Counted from the stretch's first letter, positions 1 to 10,383 are shown. The stretch is DNA of 64,000 nucleotides from Arthrobacter sp. MYb214 (GCF_002979865.1 NZ_PCPZ01000001.1:558001-622000), one strand, 5' to 3'. Notes: generated from the letters alone by a model not told the origin. Numbers and translations: made by a program.

Positions 1-103
1 GTGGCTGAGCACCTTGGAGAAGTCGGCTGCCGACTTCCAGTAAGTAATCCACAGATCGCTTGCACACCGCCAACGCGGCGGCGCGAACTGGTTCAGTAGC
101 TCT

Positions 104-727
104 ATGGAAACGAGAAATTCCCCAGCTACCGGACCTCGCGCCGCCGCGTTGCGCATTCCCGGGGACCTGTGGATCGCTGGTGAGATGTTCACCCGCAACG
201 AGCTGCACGCCATGGCCCACAACGGCCTGCTGATCGAGGTCCTCGGTGATTATTTTTTGCCCAGCAGCATCCGAGTCAACGCGTCGGTGCGGGCACGGAT
301 TGCAGGTTTCGCCTGTGGCCGCGAGCTGGCCCGCGATGCGGTGCTAGCTCGCCAAACTGCAGCCTGGATCCATGGGCTCTTGCCGTCAGTGTCCACATTG
401 TGCATCTACACCAAGAGCTACCATCGGCCGTTCTACCCCGGGCACGGGCTGAGGGCGGAATTCGCCCAAATGCAGGTGCCGGATACGGACATGGTGTTCC
501 GCAGCCGCATCAGGGTGACCACCGCATTGCGCAGCGCCTGCGACTGCGCGAAATACGATCCATTGCCCATTGCCAGCCGCGTTCTGGGCACAGTCGCGGC
601 GCTGGCAGATCCCTACCTGACTTTGGACGCCATCAAACAAGCCCTGGCATCTGAGGTTCCCTCACCCGAGCGCTCCCGAGCCCTGCGCCTGGTCCAGTCC
701 TTCTCCGATACGGCGCAAGCGGCCTAG
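104..727 (+). CDS. AbiEi-like hypothetical protein
   Basis: A 207-residue soluble protein without enzymatic motifs. Residues 25-55 look like a small winged-helix start (basic helix, then a short turn ending YFLP). Later come TAAWIH (85-90) and RVTTALRSACDCA (137-149), a pattern I associate with actinobacterial proteins annotated as type IV toxin-antitoxin AbiEi family antitoxins. No partner toxin (AbiEii nucleotidyltransferase) lies beside it, so a working toxin-antitoxin pair is not supported. No clear ribosome binding site precedes the ATG. It converges on the rel gene with a 27-base gap. The family assignment is from pattern memory and is moderate at best; that the frame is coding is likely. 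Confidence 0.6.
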   Translation: METRNSPATGPRAAALRIPGDLWIAGEMFTRNELHAMAHNGLLIEVLGDYFLPSSIRVNASVRARIAGFACGRELARDAVLARQTAAWIHGLLPSVSTLCIYTKSYHRPFYPGHGLRAEFAQMQVPDTDMVFRSRIRVTTALRSACDCAKYDPLPIASRVLGTVAALADPYLTLDAIKQALASEVPSPERSRALRLVQSFSDTAQAA

Positions 728-754
728 GTTGCCGCCGCGGGGTGCACCGCGCTA

Positions 755-3022
755 TTAGCGGCGGGACCCTGCGGTGGTGCGGTAGACATCGTAGACGCCA
801 TCGATGCGGCGTACTTGGTTCAGCACGTGGCTCAGGAACTTGGGATCGCCCATTTCGAAGGAGAAACGGGAGATTGCCACACGGTCCTTGCTTGTCTGCA
901 CACTGGCCGAAAGGATGTTCAAGTGGCTTTCGGAGAGTATCCGGGTGACGTCGGAGAGCAGCGACTTGCGGTCCAATGCTTCGACCTGGATCTCCACCAG
1001 GAACACGCCATGGTGCTTGGTGGCCCACGTGACATTGACCAGTCGATCCGGCTGCTCGGCGAGCTGCGTCAGATTCAGGCAGTCGGTGCGGTGCACCGAG
1101 ACTCCGGCGCCACGGGTTACGAAACCCTGGATTTCATCTGGCGGCACCGGGGTGCAGCAACGCGCCAGCTTCACCAGCACATCCCCCAGGCCCTCGACGA
1201 TCACGCCGGCGTCGTTGCCCGTAGCCGGGCTGGGAGCCGTTGGGCGGACTACCGCTTCCTCATCGACCTGTTCGGCTTCTGGAGGGCCAATCAGGGCCGT
1301 TAAATGCTCAATGACGTTCTGTGCACTGGTATGGCCGTCGCCCACGGACTGGTACAGGGCCGAAATGTCCGTGTGGTGCAGTTCGTTGGCTACCGCCGTG
1401 AGCAGGTCGTGAGTCATCAATTTCTGCAATGGCAGCTGGTTGCGACGCAGTTCCTTGGTCAGCAGCTCCTTGCCCTTTTCGATGGCCTCCTCGCGGCGTT
1501 CCTTGGAGAAGTAACCGCGGATCTTTGCCTTGGCACGAGGCGAGCGGACAAAGTTCTGCCAATCCTGGGATGGGCCAGCGCCTTCGGCCTTCGAGGTGAA
1601 GACCTCCACCACATCGCCCTGCTTGAGCTCGGTATGCAGTGGGACGAGCTTGCCATTGACGCGGGAGCCGATGGTGCGGTGGCCGACGTCGGTGTGGATC
1701 GAGTAGGCGAAATCCACCGGTGTGGCACCAACCGGCAAAGACATGATGTCGCCCTTGGGGGTGAACACATAGACTTCAGCGGAGCTGATCGTGTAGCGAA
1801 GGCCGTCCAGGAACTCTTCGGAGTCGGCGGTATCCGCCTGCCACTCCATCAAGGAACGCAGCCAATCCATATTCTGTTCCGGCGAAAGCATGGAGTTATC
1901 GGTCTGCCCATGCTTGTACTGGAAGTGCGCTGCTACACCGTATTCGGCGCGTACGTGCATATCGTGGGTGCGGATCTGGATCTCTACCGGCTTGCCTTCA
2001 GGACCCATCACCGTGGTGTGCAGCGACTGGTAGAGGTTCAGCTTCGGGATCGCAATATAGTCCTTGAAGCGGTTAGGCAGTGGATTCCACTCCGCATGCA
2101 CGACGCCCAGGGCGCCGTAGCAGTCCTTGACGGTATCCACCAGGATGCGCACGCCCATGAGGTCATGGATATCGTCGAAGTCCTTGCCGCGCACGATCAT
2201 CTTCTGGTAGATCGAGTAGTAGTGCTTGGGCCGGCCGGACACCGAGGCATGGATGGCGACATCGCCGAGATCGCCCGAAAGGGTCTGGCGGATCGAGGAG
2301 AGGTACTTTTCACGTTCCGGAGTGCGATCGCCCACCATGCGGACGATCTCCTGGTAGACCTTCGGGTGCAAGGCAGCGAAGGACAGGTCCTCCAGCTCCC
2401 ACTTGACGGTGTTCATGCCCAGACGGTGTGCCAACGGTGCGAAGATCTCCAGGGTTTCCTTCGCCTTGCGCGAGGAAGATTCCGGGGATACGTAGCGCCA
2501 GGTACGGGCATTGTGCAGGCGGTCGGCCAGCTTGATCAGCAGCACGCGGATGTCGCGGGACATGGCCACGACCATTTTGCGCACGGTCTCTGCCGGGGCC
2601 GCATCGCCATAGGTGACCTTGTCCAGCTTGGTCACGCCATCGACCAGCATGGCGATTTCCTCGGAGAATTCCTTCTTAACCGACTCCAGAGAGTAATCGG
2701 TGTCTTCAACGGTGTCGTGCAGCAAGGCGGCGGCAAGAATCGAGCCGGTCATCCCCATCTCCGCCAGGATCGTGGCGACGGCGACCGGGTGCGTTATGTA
2801 CGGGTCGCCGCTCTTGCGCTTCTGGCCTTCATGGTACTTTTCGGCGACCTCGTAGGCGTGGACCAGCAGGTCCAGATCCGCCTTCGGATGCTTGGACTTG
2901 ACCGTGCGCAATAGCGGTTCAAGGGTCGGCGATGTGCTCGGGGTGCTCCCCCGGCCAGCAAAGCGCACCAAACGAGAGATAGAGCGTCGTTTCGAATTGT
3001 TCAGGTTAGGCGTATTCGCCAT
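755..3022 (-). CDS. rel: Bifunctional (p)ppGpp synthetase/hydrolase (Rel/RSH)
   Basis: Makes (p)ppGpp from GTP/GDP and ATP on amino-acid starvation and hydrolyses it again; cytosolic and ribosome-associated. With the start used the protein has 755 residues, usual for the long RSH family. The HD hydrolase domain carries [10 protein letters not shown] (about 100-109) with the HD and ED metal ligands intact. The synthetase domain has [10 protein letters not shown] and the EIQIRT motif, followed by a TGS domain and a C-terminal ACT domain. Both activities therefore look intact. The frame is open 30 codons further upstream, but ATG at 3022 has AAGGAG at good spacing and begins MANTPN, so it was preferred. 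It lies downstream of secF, separated by a hairpin. Confidence 0.97.
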   Translation of the reverse strand: MANTPNLNNSKRRSISRLVRFAGRGSTPSTSPTLEPLLRTVKSKHPKADLDLLVHAYEVAEKYHEGQKRKSGDPYITHPVAVATILAEMGMTGSILAAALLHDTVEDTDYSLESVKKEFSEEIAMLVDGVTKLDKVTYGDAAPAETVRKMVVAMSRDIRVLLIKLADRLHNARTWRYVSPESSSRKAKETLEIFAPLAHRLGMNTVKWELEDLSFAALHPKVYQEIVRMVGDRTPEREKYLSSIRQTLSGDLGDVAIHASVSGRPKHYYSIYQKMIVRGKDFDDIHDLMGVRILVDTVKDCYGALGVVHAEWNPLPNRFKDYIAIPKLNLYQSLHTTVMGPEGKPVEIQIRTHDMHVRAEYGVAAHFQYKHGQTDNSMLSPEQNMDWLRSLMEWQADTADSEEFLDGLRYTISSAEVYVFTPKGDIMSLPVGATPVDFAYSIHTDVGHRTIGSRVNGKLVPLHTELKQGDVVEVFTSKAEGAGPSQDWQNFVRSPRAKAKIRGYFSKERREEAIEKGKELLTKELRRNQLPLQKLMTHDLLTAVANELHHTDISALYQSVGDGHTSAQNVIEHLTALIGPPEAEQVDEEAVVRPTAPSPATGNDAGVIVEGLGDVLVKLARCCTPVPPDEIQGFVTRGAGVSVHRTDCLNLTQLAEQPDRLVNVTWATKHHGVFLVEIQVEALDRKSLLSDVTRILSESHLNILSASVQTSKDRVAISRFSFEMGDPKFLSHVLNQVRRIDGVYDVYRTTAGSRR

Positions 3023-3205
3023 GCCCCGCTCCTTCCCGTTGCCGTTGGATTCTTTCCCGAGCCTGCGTGAAGCCCGACGGAATCCAACGGTAGTTCCGGG
3101 CCACCAGATCACTGGTAGCCGTGCACTGAAAAAACACCTTCTTTAGTTCAAACGTTATAGCACGTTCGGGCGGTGACAACTAATTACGCATCTTCCCGCT
3201 TAAGC

Positions 3206-3244
3206 GAATTGGTGCCCCCAGCAAATGCTGGGAGCACCAAATTC
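3206..3244 (-). terminator. Hairpin downstream of secF
   Basis: Inverted repeat with arms of about 18 bases (3206-3223 and 3226-3244), one bulged T and one mismatch, and almost no loop. It lies just after the secF stop codon and before rel. No long U-run follows on the minus strand, so termination strength is uncertain. Confidence 0.5.
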
Positions 3245-3260
3245 AGATCTTCGGATCGGT

Positions 3261-4229
3261 TTAGGCAGCAGCCATCTTCTTATCGTGCGCTACCACGTCG
3301 TCGTCCTTGTGGCGGAGCCAATGGAACATTGGCGCCTGCACGAACAAGGTCGACAGGGCCGAGACGATGATACCGACGAACAGCGCCAAGGACAGGTCCT
3401 TGAGCGTACCGGCACCCAGCAGGTAGGAACCGATGAATAGGATCGCGGCCACTGGAAGCACGGCAACGACCGAGGTGTTGATCGAGCGAACCAGGGTCTG
3501 GTTCACAGCGAGGTTCACCAGCTGCTCGAAGGTGCGCTTGGACTGCTGGGTGTAGTCCTTGGTGTTTTCGCGGACCTTGTCGAAAACCACCACGGTGTCA
3601 TACAGCGAGTAGCTCAGAATGGTCAGGAAGCCGATGATCGCGCTGGGCGTGATTTCGAAACCGGACAGCGAGTAGATGCCCGCAGTCACGATCACCACGG
3701 TAATCAGTCCGACGATCGCTGCCAGCGACATCTTCCAGGTTCGGAAGTAGGCAGCCATCAGCAAGCCAACCAGGACCACGAAGACTACCAAGCCAACCAG
3801 TGCCTGGCGCGAAACGTCTTCACCCCAGGTTGGGCCGATGAAGTTACTGGTAACTTCATCGCTGGAGACGCCGTAGTTCTCGGCGAGCTGGCCGGCGATG
3901 GCCAAGGTCTGGTCATCGCTCAAACGCTCAGTCTGCACGCGCATGGTGCCCGGAGCAATGTTAGTGACCGTTGCCTCGGAACCCGAAGCCACCGAGCTAA
4001 CAGTTTTTTCACCAATCGAGATATCAGTGTTCTGCACATCCGAAACGGTGAATTCAGAACCACCGCGGAAGTCGATGCCCAGGTTGAAGCCGCCCTTGAC
4101 CACTGGAAGCAGGATCGACAGCATCACCAGAATACCGGCGATCAGGAACCACAACCGGTACTTGGAGGTGAACGGGTAGGAACGCTTGCCGGTGTAGAGC
4201 TCGTTGCCCCAAGTGACTAGCTTATTCAT
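3261..4229 (-). CDS. secF: Protein translocase subunit SecF
   Basis: Membrane partner of SecD; uses proton-motive force to help preproteins leave the SecYEG channel on the outer face. The 322-residue protein has one N-terminal membrane segment, the GIDFRGGSEF signature after it, a periplasmic-type domain, and a cluster of five membrane segments in the C-terminal half including the conserved SLYDTVVVFDKVREN stretch. The ATG at 4229 (MNKLVTW) follows GGAGGAGAAC and overlaps the end of secD by 8 bases, which indicates coupling. An open frame continues 23 codons upstream inside secD but is Arg/Pro-rich and not SecF-like. Confidence 0.97.
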   Translation of the reverse strand: MNKLVTWGNELYTGKRSYPFTSKYRLWFLIAGILVMLSILLPVVKGGFNLGIDFRGGSEFTVSDVQNTDISIGEKTVSSVASGSEATVTNIAPGTMRVQTERLSDDQTLAIAGQLAENYGVSSDEVTSNFIGPTWGEDVSRQALVGLVVFVVLVGLLMAAYFRTWKMSLAAIVGLITVVIVTAGIYSLSGFEITPSAIIGFLTILSYSLYDTVVVFDKVRENTKDYTQQSKRTFEQLVNLAVNQTLVRSINTSVVAVLPVAAILFIGSYLLGAGTLKDLSLALFVGIIVSALSTLFVQAPMFHWLRHKDDDVVAHDKKMAAA

Positions 4230-5946
4230 TGTTCTCCTCCTGGGCCTTGGCCTGCGTGCTGGCTGGCTGTTCGGCCTGTGCACGGCGACGCTCGGCAATC
4301 GTCATGCGCTTGGCGGCCTCAGCCGAGGCCTTCGCATTCTTCTTGCCGCGGTTTGCCACAACGTTTTCATCGAAGCGGCGAACCTTGCCTGCACCTTGGT
4401 ACAGCGGCTTGACGCCAAGCAACGATGGATCCATGCCCGAGAGCGGGTGGCCGTTGGCGAAGAACTTGGTGCGTGCCAGCAGGACCAAGGTTGGATGGGT
4501 CAGTCCGTACACGACCACGAGGTCAACGATTGCGGTCAGGCCCAAGGTGAAGGCGAAGCCTCGCACGTTGCCCACGGCAACGATGTAGAGCACTACTGCA
4601 GCCAACACGTTCACGGCCTTGGAGGCCAGAATGGTGCGCTTGGCACGCTTCCAGCCGATATCCACGGCGCTTGCCAATGGCCGGCCTTCGCGCAGCTCAT
4701 CTCGAACACGCTCGAAGTACACGATGAACGAGTCCGCGATCAGGCCGATCGCCACGATCAAGCCAGCCACGCCCGCCAGCGACAGGCGGTAGTTCATGCC
4801 CCAGCCAAGCAGGACCAGGCAGAGGTAGGTCAGCACACCGGCGACGAGCAGCGAAGCGATGGTCACCAAGCCCAGGGCGCGGTACTGGAACAGCGAGTAG
4901 ACGAATACCAGGACCAGGCCGATAACACCGGCAATGAGGCCCGCGGTCAGCTGGTCAGCACCCAGCGTTGCAGAAACCTGGCGCTCTGACTGGATGTCGA
5001 AGCTGATTGGCAGTGCGCCGTACTTCAGCTGCTCGGCCAGCGCCTGCGAGGTGTCCTGGGTGAAGCCACCGGAAATCTGCGGACGGCCATCGGAGATCAC
5101 CGCATTGGTGGTTGGCGCCGAAATGGTTTCGCCATCAAGCACGATGGAGAACTGGTTCTGCGAACCCTGCAGGGCAATCAGACGCTGCGTGGTATCGGCG
5201 AAGATCTTGGTGCCTTCGGCATCGAATTCGATGACGACGACCCATTCGCCGGTGACCGAACCATTGACGCCGCGAGCGAGCTGCGCATATGCGTCCTTGA
5301 TCTTGTCGCCGGAGATTTCCTGTGGGCCAAGGATGTACTTGACGCCCATGTCCGTATCGCAGGAGATCATTGGCTTGGCCGGGTCCGCAGCGTCCCCGCC
5401 ACGGTCCTTGAGCTCGGTTTCGCAGTCGTAGCCTTCAAACTCCTGGAAGAGCTCTGCGGTGATCCAGTTGGTGTCCGATGGGTTCTCTGGCTTGCCCTCG
5501 GGCTTTGGCAGGTCTTCCTTGGGAGTGCGATCTTCCTCAGGAGTGGCTGCGTAGCTGCCGGTGATCAGCACCGGGCGGAACTCCATGTTGGCCGAGGCCT
5601 GGATCAAATCGCGAGTGGTCTGGTCCGGGGTGCCGGGCATCGATACCACAACGTTGCGACCGGACTGGGTGGTGATTTCCGATTCGGTAACACCGGAACC
5701 GTCCACACGCTGGCGGATGATCTCCACAGCTTGGTCCAGTTGTTCTTGGTTGATTGCTTCGTCGCCCTGGACCCGAGGGGCCAGGATCATCTCGGTACCG
5801 CCTTCGAGGTCGAGGGCGAGCTTCGGTCCCCATCCGGTTTTACCGTTCGCTGCACCGGCTACCAACACGCCGGTTGCGATGATGAAGACGATCAGCAACC
5901 ATAGCAACGCTTTGCGCGCCTGCTTAACAGGTCTGATTGATGACAT
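4222..5946 (-). CDS. secD: Protein translocase subunit SecD
   Basis: Works with SecF in the SecDF complex. The 574-residue protein has an N-terminal membrane segment (about 13-33), LDLEGGTEMILAPR right after it, a large extracytoplasmic P1 region holding an Asp/Pro/Lys-rich insert near 150-185, and a C-terminal bundle with VAIGLIADSFIVYFERVRDELREG. An extended charged tail (about 510-574, many Ala/Lys/Arg/Glu) is typical of actinobacterial SecD. It follows yajC by 60 bases and overlaps secF, so yajC-secD-secF forms one transcription unit. Confidence 0.97.
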   Translation of the reverse strand: MSSIRPVKQARKALLWLLIVFIIATGVLVAGAANGKTGWGPKLALDLEGGTEMILAPRVQGDEAINQEQLDQAVEIIRQRVDGSGVTESEITTQSGRNVVVSMPGTPDQTTRDLIQASANMEFRPVLITGSYAATPEEDRTPKEDLPKPEGKPENPSDTNWITAELFQEFEGYDCETELKDRGGDAADPAKPMISCDTDMGVKYILGPQEISGDKIKDAYAQLARGVNGSVTGEWVVVIEFDAEGTKIFADTTQRLIALQGSQNQFSIVLDGETISAPTTNAVISDGRPQISGGFTQDTSQALAEQLKYGALPISFDIQSERQVSATLGADQLTAGLIAGVIGLVLVFVYSLFQYRALGLVTIASLLVAGVLTYLCLVLLGWGMNYRLSLAGVAGLIVAIGLIADSFIVYFERVRDELREGRPLASAVDIGWKRAKRTILASKAVNVLAAVVLYIVAVGNVRGFAFTLGLTAIVDLVVVYGLTHPTLVLLARTKFFANGHPLSGMDPSLLGVKPLYQGAGKVRRFDENVVANRGKKNAKASAEAAKRMTIAERRRAQAEQPASTQAKAQEENNE

Positions 5947-6006
5947 CTATTGTGCTTTCTGGTTTGGGTGGCTTAGCCTTCGGGCCACCGCTATGCTGCC
6001 CGGGAC

Positions 6007-6417
6007 TTAGGCGTTGCGCTCGTCCTTGCCCTCATCGTTCAGGCGACGCAGGGACTCTTCCGGGGTTTCGGTGGTGCTGGTGGATTCTGCAGCGCCGTCG
6101 GCCACGGCCGGGGTTGCTGCATCCTTGTCCAGGAAGGTGGCAATGGCCTGGCGGTGCAGGTTCAGCACTACGCCCGGTGCGACCTCGACCTGGACGCGAT
6201 CCTCTGCGTCAACGCCGACGACGGTGCCGAAGATACCCGAGTTGGTCATCACCTTGGCGCCTGGCACGGTGTTGTTCTTCAGCTTCTCCTGCTGGGCGGA
6301 CTGCTTCTTGCGGCCACGGAACATCATGAAGATCAGCACTGCGAACAGCGCGACCATCAGGATCAGCGAAGGGTTGAAGCCGCCACCAGCGGCCTGAGCG
6401 ATTACGAGGGGATTCAC
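6007..6417 (-). CDS. yajC: Preprotein translocase subunit YajC
   Basis: Small accessory subunit of SecDF-YajC. With GTG at 6417 it has 136 residues: NPLVIAQAAGGG, one membrane segment (about 12-30), then FMMFRGRKKQSAQQEKLKNN and the conserved VMTNSGIFGTVVGV stretch, ending in an acidic Thr/Glu-rich tail. The open frame runs to 6510, but the extra 31 residues are not YajC-like; the GTG has GCAGGTAAATAC in front, a weak but well placed binding site. First gene of the yajC-secD-secF unit, preceded by a hairpin that separates it from ruvB. Confidence 0.93.
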   Translation of the reverse strand: MNPLVIAQAAGGGFNPSLILMVALFAVLIFMMFRGRKKQSAQQEKLKNNTVPGAKVMTNSGIFGTVVGVDAEDRVQVEVAPGVVLNLHRQAIATFLDKDAATPAVADGAAESTSTTETPEESLRRLNDEGKDERNA

Positions 6418-6497
6418 GTATTTACCTGCTAACGAATTGTTGCGATTTGATCTGAAGTTCTGGGATGCTGTTGCGGCTATTTCTGGCGTAATACAGC

Positions 6498-6544
6498 AAA
6501 GACGCCCCACCTCGCCCCGAAACGGGCATAGGTCGGGCGTCTTT
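6498..6544 (-). terminator. Hairpin between ruvB and yajC
   Basis: Arms AAAGACGCCC (6498-6507) and GGGCGTCTTT (6535-6544) pair perfectly around a GC-rich loop that can fold further. Position between ruvB and yajC suggests it ends the pdxT-yebC-ruvCAB transcript. The arm itself supplies the T-run. Confidence 0.6.
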
Positions 6545-6604
6545 AGTCTAATGCGTCACGGTGAACCGGCAGACCATTTACGCGGGCAGTGAAGTAATGC
6601 TTGC

Positions 6605-7654
6605 CTAATCCTCATCGTTTTCATAGCTTTGCGCACTGGCGAAGATGGCATCCTTTGGCATCGCCAAGCCCAAATGCGCCCAGGCTCCGGGCATGGCAAT
6701 ACGACCGCGCGGGGTCCGGCCCATCAGCCCTTCACGCACCAGGTATGGCTCTGCGACAGTTTCGACGGTTTCGGTTTCTTCACCCACGGCGATGGCCAGG
6801 GTCGATAGCCCCACCGGTCCCCCGCCGAATTTGGTGCACAAGGCTTCGAGCACACCCCGGTCCAGGCGATCAAGGCCACGTGCATCGACCTCGTACATGT
6901 CCAAGGCGGCCTCGGCCGCTTGGGCATCGATCTCTTCGAGCTTATGCACCAGCGCCCAGTCACGCACGCGGCGCAGCAGGCGGTTGGCGATACGGGGCGT
7001 ACCGCGGGAGCGTCCGGCGATCTCGGTGAACGCGGCCGAAGTGACGCTCAGATCAAGCATCATGGCCGAACGGCGCAAAACCAGTTCAAGCTCCTTGACC
7101 GCGTAGAACTCCAGATGGCCAGTGAAGCCGAAGCGGTCACGCAACGGGCCGGGCAATAGTCCGGCGCGCGTGGTTGCGCCAACGAGGGTGAAGGGTGGAA
7201 GCTCCAGCGGAATGGCCGTGGCGCCGGCGCCCTTTCCGACGATGATATCTACGCGGAAGTCTTCCATGGCCATGTAGAGCATTTCCTCGGCCGGCCGGGA
7301 CATGCGGTGGATTTCATCGAGGAACAGCACCTCGCCTTCGGTCAGCGACGAGAGGATCGCGGCCAAGTCACCGGCGTGCTGGATCGCTGGGCCGGAGGAA
7401 ATGCGCAATGGCGCGTTCATCTCGGCGGCGATAATCATCGACAAGGTGGTCTTGCCCAGGCCCGGCGGGCCAGAAAGCAGAACGTGGTCCGCGGTGCGTT
7501 CGCGGATTTTCGCTGCTTCAAGCACCAGCGAGAGCTGCTGGCGCACTCGGGACTGGCCCACGAAGTCGTCGAGGTTCCGCGGGCGCAGGGCCGCTTCGAT
7601 TACCCGTTCCTCGGGTTCGCTGCCGGCGTTCGTGAGCCCGGTGGAGTCATTCAT
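6605..7654 (-). CDS. ruvB: Holliday junction branch migration helicase RuvB
   Basis: Hexameric AAA+ motor that drives branch migration with RuvA before RuvC resolves the junction. 349 residues, normal length. Visible are [12 protein letters not shown] (24-34), Walker [10 protein letters not shown] (62-70), Walker B LFLDEIHR, sensor 1 GATTRAG, the arginine-finger region GPLRDRFGF, and a C-terminal winged-helix DNA-binding domain with [17 protein letters not shown]. It starts 26 bases after ruvA ends and closes the pdxT-yebC-ruvC-ruvA-ruvB unit. Confidence 0.98.
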   Translation of the reverse strand: MNDSTGLTNAGSEPEERVIEAALRPRNLDDFVGQSRVRQQLSLVLEAAKIRERTADHVLLSGPPGLGKTTLSMIIAAEMNAPLRISSGPAIQHAGDLAAILSSLTEGEVLFLDEIHRMSRPAEEMLYMAMEDFRVDIIVGKGAGATAIPLELPPFTLVGATTRAGLLPGPLRDRFGFTGHLEFYAVKELELVLRRSAMMLDLSVTSAAFTEIAGRSRGTPRIANRLLRRVRDWALVHKLEEIDAQAAEAALDMYEVDARGLDRLDRGVLEALCTKFGGGPVGLSTLAIAVGEETETVETVAEPYLVREGLMGRTPRGRIAMPGAWAHLGLAMPKDAIFASAQSYENDED

Positions 7655-7680
7655 GATCAGTTGATCCTCTCGCAGACCGC

Positions 7681-8298
7681 TTAGGCGCGGGTTCCGCTGG
7701 ACATGCTGCGCAGTGCAGCACGCAAGATTTCTGCGACGTTGCCGGTGGCAACGACATCTGGATCAGCCTTGGACAGCGATTTCAGGGTGCTGGTTGCATC
7801 CTTTTCGCTCCAGCCCAGGCCGGTCAGCGCCTCGATCACCTGCGGTTCCCAGACGCTCGCGTTGCCGCCGCCGGAAACCGGAGCCACTGGCGCGCCAGTC
7901 GGGATCAGCTTGCCGTTCAGTTCCAGCACGATGCGGCTCGCGCCCTTGGGGCCAATGCCCGATACCTTGGTGAAAGCGGCGGTGTCCTTGGTGTTCGCCG
8001 CGATGCGGACTTCCTCCGGAGAGTGCACCGCCAAGATGGCCAAGCCGGTGCGCGGCCCGATGCCCGATACGGAAACCAGGACCTCGAAGACATCGCGTTC
8101 CTCAGCGGTGGCGAAGCCGAAGAGGGTCATCGAATCCTCGCGGACCACCATGGAGGTGAATACCGTAGCCTCGCGTCCTGCCTGCAGGGTGGACAGCGTC
8201 CCGGGGGTGGCATTGACCAGCATCCCGAAGCCGTTAACGTCAATTACCGCGGTATTCAGGGCTACCGCCTGCACGGTGCCGGTCAATGAGCTGATCAT
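7681..8298 (-). CDS. ruvA: Holliday junction DNA helicase subunit RuvA
   Basis: Tetrameric junction-binding protein. The 205-residue sequence has an N-terminal OB fold ([17 protein letters not shown]), two helix-hairpin-helix motifs ([13 protein letters not shown] around 79-91 and [16 protein letters not shown] around 113-128), a flexible Gly/Pro linker near 140 and a C-terminal RuvB-binding helical domain ([13 protein letters not shown]). The ATG has CAAGGAG at proper spacing. A 108-base gap separates it from ruvC and contains a candidate LexA site. Confidence 0.97.
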   Translation of the reverse strand: MISSLTGTVQAVALNTAVIDVNGFGMLVNATPGTLSTLQAGREATVFTSMVVREDSMTLFGFATAEERDVFEVLVSVSGIGPRTGLAILAVHSPEEVRIAANTKDTAAFTKVSGIGPKGASRIVLELNGKLIPTGAPVAPVSGGGNASVWEPQVIEALTGLGWSEKDATSTLKSLSKADPDVVATGNVAEILRAALRSMSSGTRA

Positions 8299-8308
8299 GC
8301 CACTCCTT

Positions 8309-8322
8309 GGGATATATGTTCG
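8309..8322. promoter_or_regulatory. Candidate degenerate LexA box upstream of ruvA
   Basis: GGGATATATGTTCG matches 11 of 14 positions of the Gram-positive/actinobacterial SOS box CGAACATATGTTCG and overlaps a second palindrome, TTCGATCGAA (8319-8328). It sits 11 bases before the ruvA ATG. SOS control of ruvCAB is known in other actinobacteria; here the left half-site is poor, so binding is an inference. Confidence 0.35.
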
Positions 8323-8406
8323 ATCGAACCCAGTTTATCGAAGATACCTACGAATATCGATCCGCCGCGTTCCCCGGTGGGTCGAGGCCGCTGCCGTGCT
8401 GGCCGG

Positions 8407-9006
8407 CTAGCGGCGCACTGCACGGCGCTTGGCCGACGCCTCAGCGGCAATCCACGCCTGCTGCGCACCGGTCAGCTGCGACGAACCACCGGCATTAGCC
8501 GCGGAGGCCGAGGCATTCGAGCCGGTGGCCGCACCGCGCCAACCGTGGGTAATCGCCAAGGCCACCGCATCAGCGGCGTCGGCAGGCTTAGGCGGTTCAT
8601 CGAGCCGGCAGATCTTCGCAACCATCTTGCCGATCGCCGCCTTGGTGGCCTGTCCCGAACCGGTAACCGCCGCCTTGACCTCGGTCGGCGTGTGCAGGGC
8701 CACGGGTATTCCGCGTCGCGCTGCCGCGGTGATGACAACACCGGTGACCTGCGCGGTGCCGATGACCGTGGAGACGTTCGCCGAAGCGAACACGCGTTCC
8801 AAGGCGAGCACATCGGGCTGATGCAGATCCAACCATTCGTCGATGGCGTTGGCGATCTTCAAGAGCCGGGCATCGAGCGGAGTGCCCGGAGGGGTGCCGG
8901 CGACGGTGACGTCGACCAGCGAAACTTGCCTGTTTGCGGCGACGTCGACCACGGCAAGACCGCAACGGGTCAGGCCGGGATCGACGCCAACAACACGTAA
9001 GGCCAA
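8407..9006 (-). CDS. ruvC: Crossover junction endodeoxyribonuclease RuvC
   Basis: Dimeric RNase H-fold nuclease that cuts Holliday junctions. The 199-residue sequence opens with [14 protein letters not shown], giving the first catalytic Asp; further acidic residues fall in [14 protein letters not shown] and in the C-terminal [12 protein letters not shown] motif. The last 40 residues (Ala/Ser/Gly-rich, then basic) extend beyond the E. coli length, as in related actinobacteria. It starts 3 bases after yebC ends. Confidence 0.96.
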   Translation of the reverse strand: MALRVVGVDPGLTRCGLAVVDVAANRQVSLVDVTVAGTPPGTPLDARLLKIANAIDEWLDLHQPDVLALERVFASANVSTVIGTAQVTGVVITAAARRGIPVALHTPTEVKAAVTGSGQATKAAIGKMVAKICRLDEPPKPADAADAVALAITHGWRGAATGSNASASAANAGGSSQLTGAQQAWIAAEASAKRRAVRR

Positions 9007-9009
9007 GCC

Positions 9010-9768
9010 TTACTGCTCTTCGTCCAGCGCGGCGCGAACCTCGTCGGACAGATCAGCGTTGGTGTAGATGCCCTGGACATCATCCAGTTCTTCCAGCGCG
9101 TCGTAGAGCTTGAGGAACTTGCGAGCTCCTTCAACGTCCAGGTCGACCTTCATCGATGGAATGAATTCCATTTCGTCGGACTCGTAGGCGATGTCCGCTT
9201 CATCCAGCGCAGCGGCCACAGCGCGCAGGTCCGAAGGGTCGCAGACGATGGCGAAGTTCTCGTCCTCGTCCATGATCTCGTCGGCACCGGCGTCCAGCAC
9301 GACCATCAGCAGGTCGTCTTCGGTCAGCTCGCCCTTGGGCAGGCGGACAACGCCCTGGCGGTTGAACAGGTAGGCGACCGAACCCGGGTCGGCGATGGTG
9401 CCGCCGTTGCGGGTGATGCCCACGCGCACCTCGGAGGCTGCACGGTTCTTGTTGTCGGTCAGGCACTCGATCAGCAGGGCCGAGCCCTGCGGGCCGCGTG
9501 CTTCATAGATGATCTCGGTGTAGTCGACGACCTCGCCGGTCAGGCCTGCGCCGCGCTTGACGGCGCGGTCGATGTTGTTGATCGGCACGGAGTTCTTCTT
9601 GGCCTTGCTGACAGCAAGTTCCAGTGCCGGGTTGCCGGCCATGTCGGCGCCGCCGGCACGGGCGGCAACTTCAATGCCCTTGATGAATTTTGCGAAGGCC
9701 TTGGCGCGCTTGGCGTCGATCGCGGCCTTCTTGTGCTTGGTAGTTGCCCATTTGGAGTGGCCTGACAT
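9010..9768 (-). CDS. YebC/PmpR family protein
   Basis: The 252-residue protein opens with [21 protein letters not shown], cut here only by memory of the family's fixed N-terminus, and holds the central RNGG and acidic C-terminal domains ([13 protein letters not shown]) of YebC. Members are described either as transcription regulators or as factors that relieve ribosome stalling; the sequence alone does not decide. It lies between pdxT (3-base gap) and ruvC (3-base gap), the usual actinobacterial position. Confidence 0.95.
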   Translation of the reverse strand: MSGHSKWATTKHKKAAIDAKRAKAFAKFIKGIEVAARAGGADMAGNPALELAVSKAKKNSVPINNIDRAVKRGAGLTGEVVDYTEIIYEARGPQGSALLIECLTDNKNRAASEVRVGITRNGGTIADPGSVAYLFNRQGVVRLPKGELTEDDLLMVVLDAGADEIMDEDENFAIVCDPSDLRAVAAALDEADIAYESDEMEFIPSMKVDLDVEGARKFLKLYDALEELDDVQGIYTNADLSDEVRAALDEEQ

Positions 9769-9771
9769 GCT

Positions 9772-10383
9772 TTAAGCGTCTCCTCGCGTGAGATTGATGA
9801 AAAATTGGTGGATAGCGGTGCTGCCGGTGACTTCCGGGTGAAAGCTGGTTGCCAACAATTTTCCCTGGCGTACTGCAACAATTCTACCCTGTTCGTGATC
9901 CGTCCCCGCTTGAACGGTGCTGATCACTTGCACGTCCGGGCCAATTTGCACGGCTTCCGGTGCGCGGATGAACACCGCTTCGAGATTTTGCCCGTTGAAG
10001 TCCAGCTGGTGCTCGAATGAGTCGATCTGGCGCCCGAACGCGTTGCGCTTGACCGTCATGTCGATGCCGCCGAAGCTTTGCTGTACCGCGCCATCTCGCG
10101 AGATTGCAGGGTTCTCGATGCGATCGGCCAGCATGATCATTCCGGCGCAGGAGCCGTAGGCTGGCATGCCTGCTGCGATGCGCTCCTTGATGGGACCAGC
10201 TAGCCCGTAGTTGCGGGACAGCCGGTCAATCACCGAGGACTCGCCGCCGGGAATCACCAGCGCGTCAACCTGCTCCAAATCGACGACGGTGCGCACCATG
10301 TGCGTGCGCTGCCCGAGCCGTTCCAAAGAGGCCAGATGTTCGCGGAAATCCCCTTGCAGAGCGAGGACGCCTATTTTCGGCAT
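9772..10383 (-). CDS. pdxT: Pyridoxal 5'-phosphate synthase glutaminase PdxT
   Basis: Class I glutamine amidotransferase subunit that feeds ammonia to PdxS for de novo PLP synthesis. With ATG at 10383 (MPKIGVLALQGDF) it has 203 residues. The nucleophile is Cys79 in GSCAGMIM; the His-Glu pair is in TSFHPEVTGS near residue 185; the PGGESS oxyanion loop is at 45-50. The frame stays open another 163 codons upstream but that stretch is not PdxT-like; GAAGG stands 9 bases before the chosen ATG. First gene of the unit leading into yebC and ruvCAB. Its partner pdxS lies 6.8 kb away instead of next door. Confidence 0.96.
   Translation of the reverse strand: MPKIGVLALQGDFREHLASLERLGQRTHMVRTVVDLEQVDALVIPGGESSVIDRLSRNYGLAGPIKERIAAGMPAYGSCAGMIMLADRIENPAISRDGAVQQSFGGIDMTVKRNAFGRQIDSFEHQLDFNGQNLEAVFIRAPEAVQIGPDVQVISTVQAGTDHEQGRIVAVRQGKLLATSFHPEVTGSTAIHQFFINLTRGDA

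Noticed and set aside
1304-2914. 536-codon plus-strand open frame
   Set aside because: Antisense shadow of rel: lies wholly within its coding region, no ribosome binding site, His/Gln/Val-rich translation without family resemblance.
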